Shown: positions 10,763 through 21,459 of the stretch, piece after piece
How the letters are laid out: each line of letters opens with the position of its first letter
Numbering within the stretch: position 1 is the stretch's first letter
Assembly: GCA_035771165.1 (NCBI GenBank)
Contig: JAWNZC010000314.1
Location: 4,618,501-4,682,500 of the forward strand
Length of the DNA stretch: 64,000 nucleotides
Source of the DNA: Paragorgia papillata
Lineage: Eukaryota; Cnidaria; Anthozoa; Scleralcyonacea; Coralliidae
Direction of reading: 5' to 3'
Program-made: the position numbers and the translations under genes
The notes under the pieces: generated by a model
The model's database searches: none
Told to the model about the DNA's origin: nothing
The model's input: the letters and a program-made list of their open reading frames with translations, nothing else

Positions 10763-13700
10763 GGTTTTATCTTGTATTTTCCGAAGTTCGTAAAGATATA
10801 AAATTAAGGTAATTTGTCAATTCCATGCATTACACATTTTCTAAGCTTTTTATTTTGTTTGTTTGTTTGTTTGTTTGTTTGTTTGTTTGTTCGTTTGTTC
10901 GTTCGTTCGTTCGTTCGTTCGTTCGTTCGTTCGTTCGTTCGTTCGTTCGTTTGTTTGTTTGTTTGTTTGTTTGTTTGTTTGTTTGTTTGTTTGTTTGTTT
11001 GTTTGTTTGTTTGTTTGTTTGTTTGTTTGTTTGTTTGTTTGTTTGTTTGTTTGTATAAATATATTTATTGTAATCAAGGCAAAGTTAAAATCAAATCAAC
11101 ACTTTATAGTTGATTTTGATTTTTTGGTCTTGTGTTTTGCAGTTGTCTTGATAAAGCATACTATAACTCATTACTCAGGTAAGAGAGTCTTCAATAGCTT
11201 TTCCAGAGTAGTTGTGATTAAATGCATGTCACTGATTAATCCTTACAAAACAATCCTATAGGAATTATTGTATGATATTGTATTTCATATAGGAATTTGG
11301 GCCAAAATCGAACAGCCTGACAGGGCGTATCCAGAAGGGTTTAGACGCCGGTACCCCGGTTTGGGATCCCAAACTAAGTCCCCAAAAAATCATAAATGAC
11401 ATTAATTCAAACGAACATGAAATTAACATAAAACTAACTACAATCATTATAAACTGTGAACTACAAACTGAGTTCTCTTTCCAGTCATTTAAAGCAGCTA
11501 AATTAGGCACTCACCAATGCCAGTAGAAAAAGAAAACGTAATAAAACGTCGTAATGTCTGCTACGCTAGTATATTCTTGCTATTGTATAAAAAAATTCAA
11601 AAGTTTATTAATTAAGCTGTGTAGACTAGTGAAAAGCTGCATTAAAAATCACCCATCAGAATGTTGAAATTCGCCCCTCATGGATGATGAATGCAGGAAA
11701 TACCATTTCCGAGACTCTAGTTTTTAACATTTTCCGGCGGAGCATGCCCCTGGACGGTATCTCCAAAATTATCTCGGGATACGGCCCTGCCTGAAGAAAT
11801 TTCCTAAAGGAAACCCAATAGGAATCCTATAGGAAATTCTCAATCTTATAGGAATTCCTATATATACCTATCTGTATGCCAGCAAACGGCTTGCATATAA
11901 CCATCAGCCGTTTATCTGCATACCAGAAAACGACATGCATATAACCACCAGTTGTTTATCTGCATGCCAGAAAACGACATGCATATAACCACCAGTTGTT
12001 TATCTGCATACCAGAGAACGACATGCATATAACTACCAGTTGTTTATCTGCATGCCAGAAAACGACATGCATATAACTACCAGTTGTTTATCTGCATACC
12101 AGAAAACGACATGCATATAACCACCAGTTGTTTATCTGCATGCCAGAAAACGACATGCATATAACCACCAGTTGTTTTTCTGCATACCAGAAAACGACAT
12201 GCATATAACCACCAGTTGTTTATCTGCATACCAGAGGAAGACATGCATATAACCACCAGTTGTTTATCTGCACACCAGAAAACGACATGCATATAAACAC
12301 CAGTTGTTTATCTGCATACCAGAAAACGTCATGCATATAACCATCAGTTGTTTATCTGCATGCCAGAAAACGTCATGCATATAACCATCAGTTGTTTATC
12401 TGCATGACAGAAAACGTCATGCATATAACCATCAGTTGTTTATCTGCATGCCAGAAAACGACATGCATATAACCACCAGTTGTTTATCTGCACACCAGAA
12501 AACGGCATGCATATAACCATCAGTTGTTTATCTGCATGACAGAAAACATTATGCATATAACCATCAGTTGTTTATCTGCATGACAGAAAACATTATGCAT
12601 ATAACCATCAGTTGTTTATCTGCATGACAGAAAACATTATGCATATAACCATCAGTTGTTTATCTGCATGACAGAAAATGGCATGGGTCAAAATCTAATA
12701 TGAATTCCTACATTTTTGGTATGGGATAGACTAAATCACACTTCATTTTTAATCAGTGTTTTTCTTGTTTACAGCGTGGTATCTTTGATGCTGCTTAGTA
12801 TTTTAAGTGGTAGGTGATATATATACATAATTAGTGTAAATAGAATCAATTACTTAAAGTGCCTATGCCATGGTTGGGGATTTTACATATTTAGGATATT
12901 TGGAACTTTCTGAGAAGATTTGTAATATATCTTCCTTTTCTGAAATGTCATCTTCATGGACTTTTTAGCTGTGAAAGTTGACGGAAGTGACGTCAAAGGA
13001 GGAATCTGTAAAGTGATTTTTATATAGACAAATTCCTCTTTTGACGTCACTTCCGTCAACTTTAACAGCAAAAAAGTCCATGAAGATGAGATTTTAGGAA
13101 AGGAAGATATATTACAAACCTTCTCAGAAGGTTGCAATTATCCTAAATATGTAAAATCCCCAACCATTGCATAGGCACTTTTAGACTACTGTATATACCT
13201 ACTATATAGAGTACATTTTAGATGGATGTGAATGATATACAGTACTGTACATATGATTTATGGCATCAGTTTCATAGTTACATTAAATCTTAATGCATAA
13301 AGCATTATTGTAAGATTGTTATTAACCCCTTGACTTTCAGGGTCCTCTCTCCTCCGCAGAGGTCCTTTCGGGGATCGGCTATGTCGGGGATCGTCGGAGA
13401 TGCGTCGAAATCGTCAGCTGGACATAAGGAGTGCTACTTATGTCCAGCTGACGCCTCCGAGCATCTCCGACGACCTCCGAAACCTCCAATCTCCGAAATT
13501 CAACCTCTGCGGAGGAGAGAGTCCAGGGTCTTCCCTTGACGAGTAAAATCGTCTGGCGTTAGCCAGAGTAAAATACAAAAGGTGCGTCTGCATGCGCGCT
13601 TACGAGACGAGGGGTTAATTAAAGTGCTTATAAACCCAAATATGATATTACTGCATATGGATTGTATTTAATGTGTATAGTTGAATGCCAAAATATTTTT

Positions 13701-14755
13701 GATTTGAACTTTTATATTTGTTGTTATATTGAGGTTTGTATTCCAAAAATGGTAATGAGAATGACGTCTATGTAGGCATAATTTGCATACACAATGTTCT
13801 GTTACATGAGAAATATTACCCAATTCACATGTAAATGGAATACTTGAATAGTGTATTGAGCATTTTATCATTTTTTTCATTAAAATATTCAAGCGGTTTA
13901 TCATAAGAAAAGAAAAAAAACCCACACAAATGCCTACATAGACGTCATCCTCATTACCATTTTGAAATTACAAACCTCAATATAACAACAAATAAAAGTT
14001 CAAGTCAGAAAATATTTTGGCATTCAACTATTCACTTTATATAGAATTCATATCAGTAATATCTTATTTGAGTTCAGAAATATTACAGACACTATTTATT
14101 ATTTATGTTTCTTAAGGAGAATGGCGAAAAACTATGGATTTTCCCTTTCTTTATTACATTAGATTTCACGTTGGCAGCATTTGCAGGTAGTGTAACTACA
14201 TTACAGTATTATTTATTTATTGATTTATTTGTGGATACGCCATGTGGATTAAATTCAATTTTATTGCTGAGCTTTAATCCAGTGGCGTATGAAGCAAGTT
14301 GATCTTGGAGGGGCACAGCTTCAAAAGGGCACTTTGTTCAGGGGGTAGGACTTCAAAAGGACACTTGAAACCCATGTTTTATCATAAAAAGGGCACTTTT
14401 CTGTTGCAAAAAGAACACTTCATAACAAAGTTGGGGGGGGGGGGGACACATGCCCCGTTTTCTCCCCGGTTCCTACGCCCCTGCTTTCACATCCCATGTG
14501 CTCGGTACTTCATCAGAGCTAAACAAATAAATACTGTGTTTATACAATTTAATCCACATGGTGTATCCGCAAATCAATAAATAAATAATATGAATTCCAC
14601 CATGAAAAGCTACAAAACAATCACATTACAGTACTTAAAACTATTCGATTCTACCCAGTAAAAGCGTTTATTTATGGTTTCGACCTATAGCTGTATGAAT
14701 AACATTTTAGTCAATAGTATGGGAAACTAGAGGGCACCCTAGCAATTGCAGAGGC

Positions 14756-14850
<95 letters not shown>

Positions 14851-15455
14851 TAGACAGATAGACAGATAGACAGATAGACAGATAGACAGATAGACAGATA
14901 GACAGATAGACAGATAGACAGATAGACAGATAGACAGATAGACAGATAGACAGATAGACAGATAGACAGAGAGACAGATAGACAGATAGACAGATAGACA
15001 GATAGACAGATAGACAGATAGACAGATAGACAGATAGACAGATAGACAGATAGACAGATAGACAGATAGACAGATAGACAGATAGACAGATAGACAGATA
15101 GACAGATAGACAGATAGACAGATAGACAGATAGACAGATAGACAGATAGACAGATAGACAGATAGACAGATAGACAGATAGACAGATAGACAGATAGACA
15201 GATAGACAGATAGACAGATAGACAGATAGACAGATAGACAGATAGACAGATAGACAGATAGACAGATAGACAGATAGACAGATAGACAGATAGACAGATA
15301 GACAGATAGACAGATAGACAGATAGACAGATAGACAGATAGACAGATAGACAGATAGACAGATAGACAGATAGACAGATAGACAGATAGACAGATAGACA
15401 GATAGACAGATAGACAGATAGACAGATAGACAGATAGACAGATAGACAGATAGAC

Positions 15456-15499
<44 letters not shown>

Positions 15500-15645
15500 G
15501 GATGGATGAAAACATAACTTTTTTGAGGTCATGCTTAGCGGGGAAGACTGATTCTGTGTATTACTGATTCAGTGTACATAAATAATTTTGCACCTGTGAT
15601 GATTTTTTTTCTGCCTAATTTTTAGTGGTCTTCTATGTTGTCTGA
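10763..15645 (+). CDS. Tentative small multi-exon membrane-protein gene (unrecognised)
   Basis: Five short candidate exons join in phase with AG/GT borders: 10763-10808, 11143-11178, 12775-12813, 14089-14186 and 15626-15645 (stop TGA at 15643). The joined peptide contains two strongly hydrophobic stretches. The first runs from [20 protein letters not shown] into HYLLFMFLK. The second is [19 protein letters not shown] followed by VVFYVV. The 'IPFF..xxDFxL' look recalls LAPTM4-type four-TM proteins, but that is only a hint. A hydrophobic terminal-exon candidate downstream (18106-18205, ITMLLLGGMIYTYFKLKE) could be an alternative end. No initiator exon was found. Exons this short can join by chance, so RNA evidence is needed. 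Confidence 0.22.
10855..11056. repeat. (GTTT)n with internal (GTTC)n block
   Basis: A ~200-bp tetranucleotide tract: TTTG units flank a central run of GTTC units at about 10891-10950. All long ORFs here are low-complexity by-products. Confidence 0.95.
11870..12690. repeat. 44-bp minisatellite, ~18 copies
   Basis: A unit of about 44 bp contains 'cagttgtttatctgcat', 'ccagaaaacg' and 'catgcatataacca'. It repeats from about 11885 to 12680. Variants cluster: the last four units carry 'gacagaaaacatt'. Because 44 is not a multiple of 3, ORFs across it change frame at each unit and are not coding. Confidence 0.93.
12859..13178. mobile_element. Hairpin MITE, AAGTGCCTATG ends, ~320 bp
   Basis: Near-perfect palindrome: 'gcctatgccatggttgggga' at the left returns inverted near 13150-13178. 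A central pair, 'tgacggaagtgacgtcaaa' and its inverse, lies around 12980-13050. The termini are shared with the elements at 20794, 23707 and 61321. Confidence 0.8.
13338..13540. mobile_element. Hairpin MITE, ~200 bp, GC-rich
   Basis: 'cctctctcctccgcagaggt' at the left matches the inverse of 'acctctgcggaggagagag' at the right. The centre pairs 'cagctggacataag' with 'cttatgtccagctg'. It sits inside a copy of the dispersed TAAAATCRTCTGG repeat. Confidence 0.75.
13680..14031. mobile_element. Hairpin MITE, ~350 bp
   Basis: The left arm (13680-13780) contains 'gttgaatgccaaaatattt', 'ttgttgttatattgaggttt' and 'gacgtctatgtaggca'. It returns inverted at 13930-14031. The loop is about 150 bp. No coding sequence. 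Confidence 0.8.
14208..14590. mobile_element. MITE disrupted by a nested hAT-like element
   Basis: The outer arms ('ttatttattgatttatttgtgg..acgccatgtggattaaatt' at 14208-14260 and its inverse at 14540-14590) form one palindromic element. Inside, 14281-14483 runs from CAGTGGCGTATGAA to TTCCTACGCCCCTG. Those are hAT-like termini, so a second element seems to have landed in the first. A clean 8-bp duplication was not seen. Confidence 0.6.
14755..15498. repeat. GACA / GACAGATA tract, ~0.74 kb
   Basis: (GACA)n for ~95 bp, then about 600 bp of the 8-mer GACAGATA, then (GATA)n and GATG. The 8-mer is almost unbroken. Both long ORFs read on the minus strand (CLSVYLSI repeats) are artefacts. Confidence 0.97.
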
Positions 15646-16752
15646 CTGCTGTGGTTCTAAACATTCTTCCAAAAGAAACTTCGTCAGAAATGACCGAAGC
15701 TGGAACAACGCTTAACAGAGTTGGTTGCTTTCACATTTATTAAATAGTATTCAAAAAAGCAGTACACTGCATAAACAGTAATATACTGTTACAGTATATG
15801 TTCCAATATATAAAATAGTTAAAGCCCCACGCACAATCAAGTACTTCTTCACGATTTCCTTGGTCGACTTTTCCACAAATTTTGGCAACAATTTGGATCT
15901 GTTTGTGAACAATTCTCGGACTTTTTATGAATTAATACTTTTTTATTTTTACCGTAATTACATGCTATTAACTACTTAATAACCTCGACCGTTCGGTCGT
16001 TACGGTAAAATATTAAACCGAGGTCTTACTGTATTGACCGAGCGATAGCGAGGTTAATACGCTCGAACACCGAACTAGCGTTATTTCCTTTCTCGTCTGG
16101 ATACTAGAATTTACTTTTATAATGTTCGTCGTCGTCTATTTCATCTTTCATCTCGGCAATAAAAGTTTCTTATTAGGATTTTTTGTTTGTTTCCAATCGT
16201 AGGGATTAACAATTTTCATAATGCCCGTAGGCATTACGGAGAAATCTCGCCCCGTCAGCAACCAATCACAGCGCGTGATTTCACCGGAAGTAATCCGTGC
16301 CATATAATAAAGACTTTTAATAAGTATAGAATACGTAATTTTCACCCCTATGACGTCAATTTCTTTTTGATTTTTGATTTGAATTATTTTCTATTTCGTT
16401 TATTGTCTTAGCTTTTGTAAATTTTCAATAGAATTCAAAAAGCTGAGAATGACGTCAATGGCGGGAAATGACGTACTCTGCACTTATTAAAAAGGTCTAT
16501 ATTCCCTTTTTGCGATCTATTTAACAATCTTTTTATTGTATATTAGGCTTTATTCTCCTTCTTTTCTTTTGGTGTCTTCGAGACAAATCTAGACGCGCCT
16601 GTTGCACTTGGGTAAATACTTTATACATTTTATTTAATATTAAAGTTTTTGCAAGTCTGCTATGAATGATACATAGAATTGTAAACAAGCAATTAATACA
16701 CCGTGTAACAATTGCTTGTATGTAATACTTTGTATATAATTTTATACCATAC

Positions 16753-16974
16753 AGAGGTTTGGTAGGCGGTGTGTGTCAAGCTCAAATAATTGGGAAAAAT
16801 TTCTGAGCCCCAGACAGGGATGGAACCTGGAACTTTGTAATGACTGTACATGGTTAGACACTCTAACCATTGAGTTACTAAGCCGTGGATGGAGAGCTAG
16901 TGTGGGGCTCAGAAATCAGTATTTTCAGAAATATATTCTGAGCATTTGAGATTGGCGAACGTCTACCAAACCTC
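16753..16974. mobile_element. tRNA-like element with inverted GGTTTGGTAG ends
   Basis: 'agaggtttggtagg' (16753) pairs with 'ctaccaaacctct' (16961-16974). Between them, read on the minus strand, are A-box-like 'taactcaatggttagagtg' and B-box-like 'ggttccatccc', as in a tRNA-derived SINE head. No tRNA gene is claimed. Confidence 0.5.
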
Positions 16975-17057
16975 TATTATATTACACTCGCAAACGTGCA
17001 TTATCACTCTTCATATCAGGAAACCATTTTTATCATGAGGACCATACAGCTTATATA

Positions 17058-17874
17058 CAGGGTGTCTCAAAAAATGCCCCCCCTCCATTTATGAGGTGCA
17101 CCTTCTTTAATTATGGTACAAGAAGTAAATTTTTATATCACGCCGAAAGCCCATCCCTCCTTCTTTGTTGTCTGAAATTTTCAGAGCTAAGTAGTTATCT
17201 ACTCGCTTCCTGTAGTCATTTAAAGAGGCAGCATCAAAATTTGAACTTGTCCAAATTATGTATGCTACATCAAGATTTGGAAATCTTCTCCTAAAGGCTT
17301 CCCTTGTCCTTGTTGGGCTTCTTGTTTCATGATAGGAAAGTACCATGAATGCTCTTTCCTCGGGAGTGAATTGTTGTCCAACCATCTTAAGACGGATGAA
17401 GTAAAGTGCACTTCTGCCTACATGGCAAACATGTGCATGGAACTCTCATGAGCATTGTTATTACCCCAAGGAACCCCACATGATTTGATGCCGCATTGCT
17501 TCATTTGGAATCAAACTTTATTCCCCTGTGGTCAGTTTTCACATGCATATGTATATTGAAACTTGTATTCCGCACTCAAACAAAGCTGTGGTAAAAAACG
17601 GGATGGGCGACATTCGTTTGGAACACCCTGTATTTTTCAAAATCTGTAGGTAGCATAGATAATTTGCATAATTTGGACAAGTTCAAATTTCTATGTTGCC
17701 TCTTTAAATGACTCCAGGACGCGAGTAGATATCTATTTAGCTCTGACAATTTCAGACAACAAAGAAGGAGTGATGGACATTCGGCCGCGTGATATAAAAA
17801 TGTACTTCTTGTACCCAAATTAAAGAAGATGCAGTACAAAAATGGATGGGGGGCATTTTTTTTGGGACACCCTG
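17058..17874. mobile_element. Palindromic mariner-like element relic, TA target site
   Basis: The termini CAGGGTGTCTCAAAA and TTTTGGGACACCCTG are each flanked by TA. The left half (17085-17400) and right half (17600-17840) are inverted, diverged copies of the same sequence. The minus frame at 17107-17385 reads FTPEERAFMVLSYHETRSPT followed by RFP, like the N-terminal helix-turn-helix (DUF4817 type) of mariner-related transposases. The catalytic DDE part is missing. A further internal copy of the terminus lies near 17600-17632. Confidence 0.75.
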
Positions 17875-18105
17875 TATATATTATAAACTTAACAACCTTT
17901 AATTAAAAAATAGCTTTATTTTGGCTAGGGTAATTTTATTCCGAGATATTAAATTCTATAGCCATATATAGAGAAATATATTAAATGTTATGTCTGTAAA
18001 CGTATTGTAAAAATTTATACCTTTATTTGTCACCTGCAGTTGTTGTATTCTGATATATACTAAAAAAATGACGGGGCAAAAATGTCCTTTGCTTTTTCTT
18101 CATAG

Positions 18106-18205
18106 TATCACGATGCTTCTGCTTGGTGGAATGATTTATACATATTTCAAATTAAAGGAATCGTCGTTGGAGACGGAGGATTTGAAGATGATTATAAGGA
18201 GTAAC
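18106..18205 (+). other. Candidate terminal exon, unassigned
   Basis: A strong acceptor ('ctttttcttcatag') is followed by two open frames. One encodes the hydrophobic ITMLLLGGMIYTYFKLKESS and stops at TGA; the other ends DDYKE-stop. It may belong to the tentative membrane-protein gene upstream or may be chance. Confidence 0.2.
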
Positions 18206-18239
18206 TGAAGAACAAAGTTTATATACGTTAGTATAGTGA

Positions 18240-18960
18240 CGTGTTTTTCAGCTTGAAGTTGTTAAAGTTTCATGCAGTTGCTTTTGCTCTACAAGCTGTC
18301 ATATGTAGTAAAACTCTGAGCTCCAGACTGGACTCGGAACCACCCGACCTTCCGAGTAATAGCCGAGCGCTCTAATCATTGAGCTACTAAGACTACGTAT
18401 ACACTAGAGGAAAAGTTTCCGAATTCGTAAATGTTTCCGGAATCACTTCGTACCGAGTATTTGGATTCGTTAGGCGTTTACATGCAGTACAACAGTATTC
18501 GCAGATTCGGCCCTTTACACTAAACTTGGAATTCCTTTAATTCAGTTAATATGTTGACCATGTTGGTTCCACCGCAACCTCACATGACTACGAGCGGAAG
18601 AGCATCCGAATTCATCGTTATAACCGTTCACGCTACGTATTGTTTCGGATGCAAAAGTATTCGGATACGAAGTTTCTACATTTTTTTCTGGATTCGAAAT
18701 CTCCGGATACGTGATCAAACCGGAAAGTTTTTATTCCGGATTCATTCTTTTGTGTGTAAACGGCAAAACGAATCCGGTACTAAAAATCCGGAACGTTTTA
18801 GTAAAACGTTCCGGATTCGTCACGAATCCGAAAACTTTTCTCTCTAGTTTAAACGGGGTCTAAAACACAGAGGGTAGAGAACGGCTGGCTATAGTACTCG
18901 GAAGGTCGTGAGTTGGAGTCCCGTTTGGAGCTCAGTACGACAGCTTGTACAGTAAAAACA
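18240..18960. mobile_element. Inverted tRNA-SINE pair separated by a ~470-bp MITE
   Basis: On the minus strand, 18290-18395 has an A-box-like 'tagctcaatgattagagcgc' and a B-box-like 'ggttccgagtcc'. A matching inverted half is at 18870-18960 ('gtcgtgagttggagtccc'). Between them, about 18391-18861 is bounded by 'actagaggaaaagttt' and its inverse 'aacttttctctctagt', a separate MITE. Confidence 0.55.
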
Positions 18961-19059
18961 ACTGACTGTAAGTGCATGTATATATAGACATTTATTCCTA
19001 ATTTGTTTGTTTGTTCTCCCAGTCAGCCCCCAACTACAACGTTGCTCTACACTCAAAAC

Positions 19060-19640
19060 ATTCGCAGTACGTGTTTTATCAGACCTAAAACACTCGGCTA
19101 TCGCCTCGTGTTTTAAATCTGATAAAACACTGCTGCTCATTACTACTTAAACATTACATCTTGAAATGTCCTATATAAGACTAAGATGTAGTCAAAATAC
19201 TATGGGGCACAAACATGAGCGTAGCCCCGAGGTTTTTATTCTTTTCGAGTGTTTGGAGTCCCCTGATGAAACACGATAAACGAGTGTTTGATCTTGCTTC
19301 TCAAACGAGTAATTCGCATCGAGATTTGCGGTGTTTTCTTCATTGATTTCAATATGCAGATTAAGAAACGTGATCCAGTTCACTAGGGACTTTCCTACAG
19401 GTTTTCATTGGGTCTCAAAACTCATGCATGTGATGTGGTATACGTTCATGGATTGGCTACGATAATCATGAATTATTAATGCGTTTGAGAAATACAAAGA
19501 ATACTAATGAATACAGAATTTTATATAAAATTGTCATCCTTATTTGCGATAGAATGAATCAGCAAAAATAAACCATAACGGAACGTTTTTTAAGTTGTTC
19601 AAGACACTCACTACTTGATAAAACACTGATGTTCGTGTTT
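19060..19640. mobile_element. MITE pieces related to 5377-5643
   Basis: 'aaaacattcgcagtacgtgtttta' and 'ggatt..catgaattattaatgcgtttga' recur here and at the 5.4-kb MITE. Repeated 'ctgataaaacact' halves suggest a palindromic element in fragments. No gene seen. Confidence 0.4.
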
Positions 19641-19879
19641 TAAACATTACATCTTGAAATATCCTAAGGCTAAGATTCGTGCTAAATTAGTTGTATTGTC
19701 ACGATACAGTAGACGTCGTTTTATCAGGTTGCAGTATGTTTACAAGATTATTAATAATGTATTTACATTATTAATACTGTATTTACAGTTGACAGGATAT
19801 TTAGTAAAACGATCACAAACTAAACTAACTAAACTAAACTAAACTAAACTAACCTTATTTATACTGGATAACTCTATCA

Positions 19880-20125
19880 GTTATATCTAAACTGTTATCC
19901 CTAGAGGTCCAGTAAGGGCCCACCCTCATTGGTCCAGTGTTACTACAGGAGGAAACCAGAGTACCCGGAGGAAACCTGTGGTGTTTGGTAGAGTCAAACT
20001 GGAAGCACTCTTCTCACATGCGGCCAAGGAGAATTTTTTTTAATCAGATAACTGCACCGTGCAGGAATCGAACCCGGCTCGCAGAGGTGAAAGGCACGTG
20101 CACTAACCACTGTGCCACCAACACC
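19880..20125 (-). mobile_element. tRNA-derived SINE
   Basis: On the minus strand, a tRNA-like head carries an A box 'tggcacagtgg' and a B box 'ggttcgattcc' (20050-20120). The body contains 'ggtttcctccgggtactctg' and ends in 'caatgagggtgggcc'. This layout is a Pol III-driven SINE rather than a functional tRNA, as the acceptor stem does not close. It abuts a LINE 3' end at 20126. Confidence 0.75.
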
Positions 20126-20510
20126 CCAAAGACACTGCCGATGTCTTAGAGACTCAACATTATTAGATCTACCACCAGTTGAAACTAAATTCGGCCAGAC
20201 CTCGTTCAAATTCTCGGCTGCCAGAGACTGGAACACACTACCAACAGAAATACGAGGAAAAACGACACTTGCGCAGCTTAAGTATAAACTGTTTAGATAC
20301 TTGATGGATATGGACGGCGCTACACATGTTTGTAGCATATAGATTTTAGATTATTATAAATTTGTTTCGGACTATATTATATTTTAGAACTGTTCTTGAT
20401 ATTTGTACATATACATTTATATCACTGATCACCTATTAATACCAGTCAATCTATTGATTGACTGACCGGTTTTTATCAGTATAAATTAAAGATTTCATAA
20501 TAATAATAAT
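20126..20510 (+). mobile_element. LINE 3' end (RT C-terminal tail)
   Basis: The frame at 20112-20342 reads LLDLPPVETKFGQTSFKFSA, then ARDWNTLPTEIRG and LAQLKYKLFRYL. This is the C-terminal motif of a CR1/L2-like polyprotein. An AT-rich 3' UTR follows, ending in (AAT)n near 20505. Confidence 0.65.
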
Positions 20511-20793
20511 GTAGTCAAAATAGGAGGCAAAGATGACAGGTGTGAAGCATGGTCTTCGATCGTTGATCAATATATTTGTTGATCTATTGTATATAGTAGG
20601 GCAAACAGTTCTTTTATTCAACAGAAGAATAATAACACATTTTAAACGTTGAGTAACTATTCGCTCAAACACCCAGTTATCAAGAGCAGAAACAAGTAAT
20701 AAGACAGAGAAAAACAAATGCTAAAAAAAACAAGAACAAAGCAAATTTCCTAGAATAGAATTGTATAAATGACGCTGAGCATTGCCAACATTA

Positions 20794-21270
20794 AAGTGTC
20801 TATAACATGAAAATTAAGTTTGACTTATTTGTAAGAACCCTTAAAATGACAAAGAAACATTTTTTGCAGTTTTTCATTTCCTTGCTTCGTATTTATAATA
20901 TTTCAGTTTGTTTGATATGGAAATCTCACATGGTGTGCCGGACGTAGATGTGCAACATAACTTATCGGAGGTTATATATCTTTGATATTATCAAACGAAA
21001 TCACTTGAAATTCTCCATGTTTGGTGTTGTGAGAGAAAAACGCATGTGTCCTTCCACTTAAGTTTGGTTTGATAATAGCAAAGATATATAACCTTTTCCG
21101 ATAAGTGATGCACATGTACGTCACAACATGTCACATCTACATATCAAACAACCTGAAATATTTAAAAATGAAGCAAGGCAACGAAAAACTGCAAAAGATG
21201 TTACTCTGTCAATTTAAGTGGGGTTTTTTTTTCAAATAAGACAAACTTAATTTTCGTTTCATAGGCACTT
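20794..21270. mobile_element. Palindromic MITE, AAGTGCCTATG family, copy 1
   Basis: Arms of ~200 bp with 'aaattaagtttg.cttattt', 'ttgcagtttttc.tttccttgcttcg' and 'gatatttcag' recur inverted at 21120-21270. Full-length relatives are at 23707-24741 and 61321-61808. Confidence 0.8.
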
Positions 21271-21459
21271 TAAGAGCGTTAAGATGAATTAAGGCATGGT
21301 TTCATACAAGTTCACGTCAACTCCTTACAACACAACGCATCTAGTGACGTCAAAATACGTCACACATGAATATAACAATCAGCCACTTTGTCGAAACAAA
21401 GCTTTAACAAAACTATTATCTTTAACATGCATAAGAGCTTTTGTTAAACTTCTACAAAA

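Noticed and set aside
11870..12690. CRISPR-like regular array
   Set aside because: Units are contiguous 44-bp tandem copies without unique spacers, in a eukaryotic context; a minisatellite.
14711..15532. ORFs of 273 and 258 aa (CLSVYLSI repeats)
   Set aside because: Translation of a GACA/GATA microsatellite; no unique sequence and no splice context.
20050..20125. Functional tRNA gene
   Set aside because: A and B boxes are present but the acceptor stem does not pair, and a SINE body follows; also true at 16810, 18320 and 25050.
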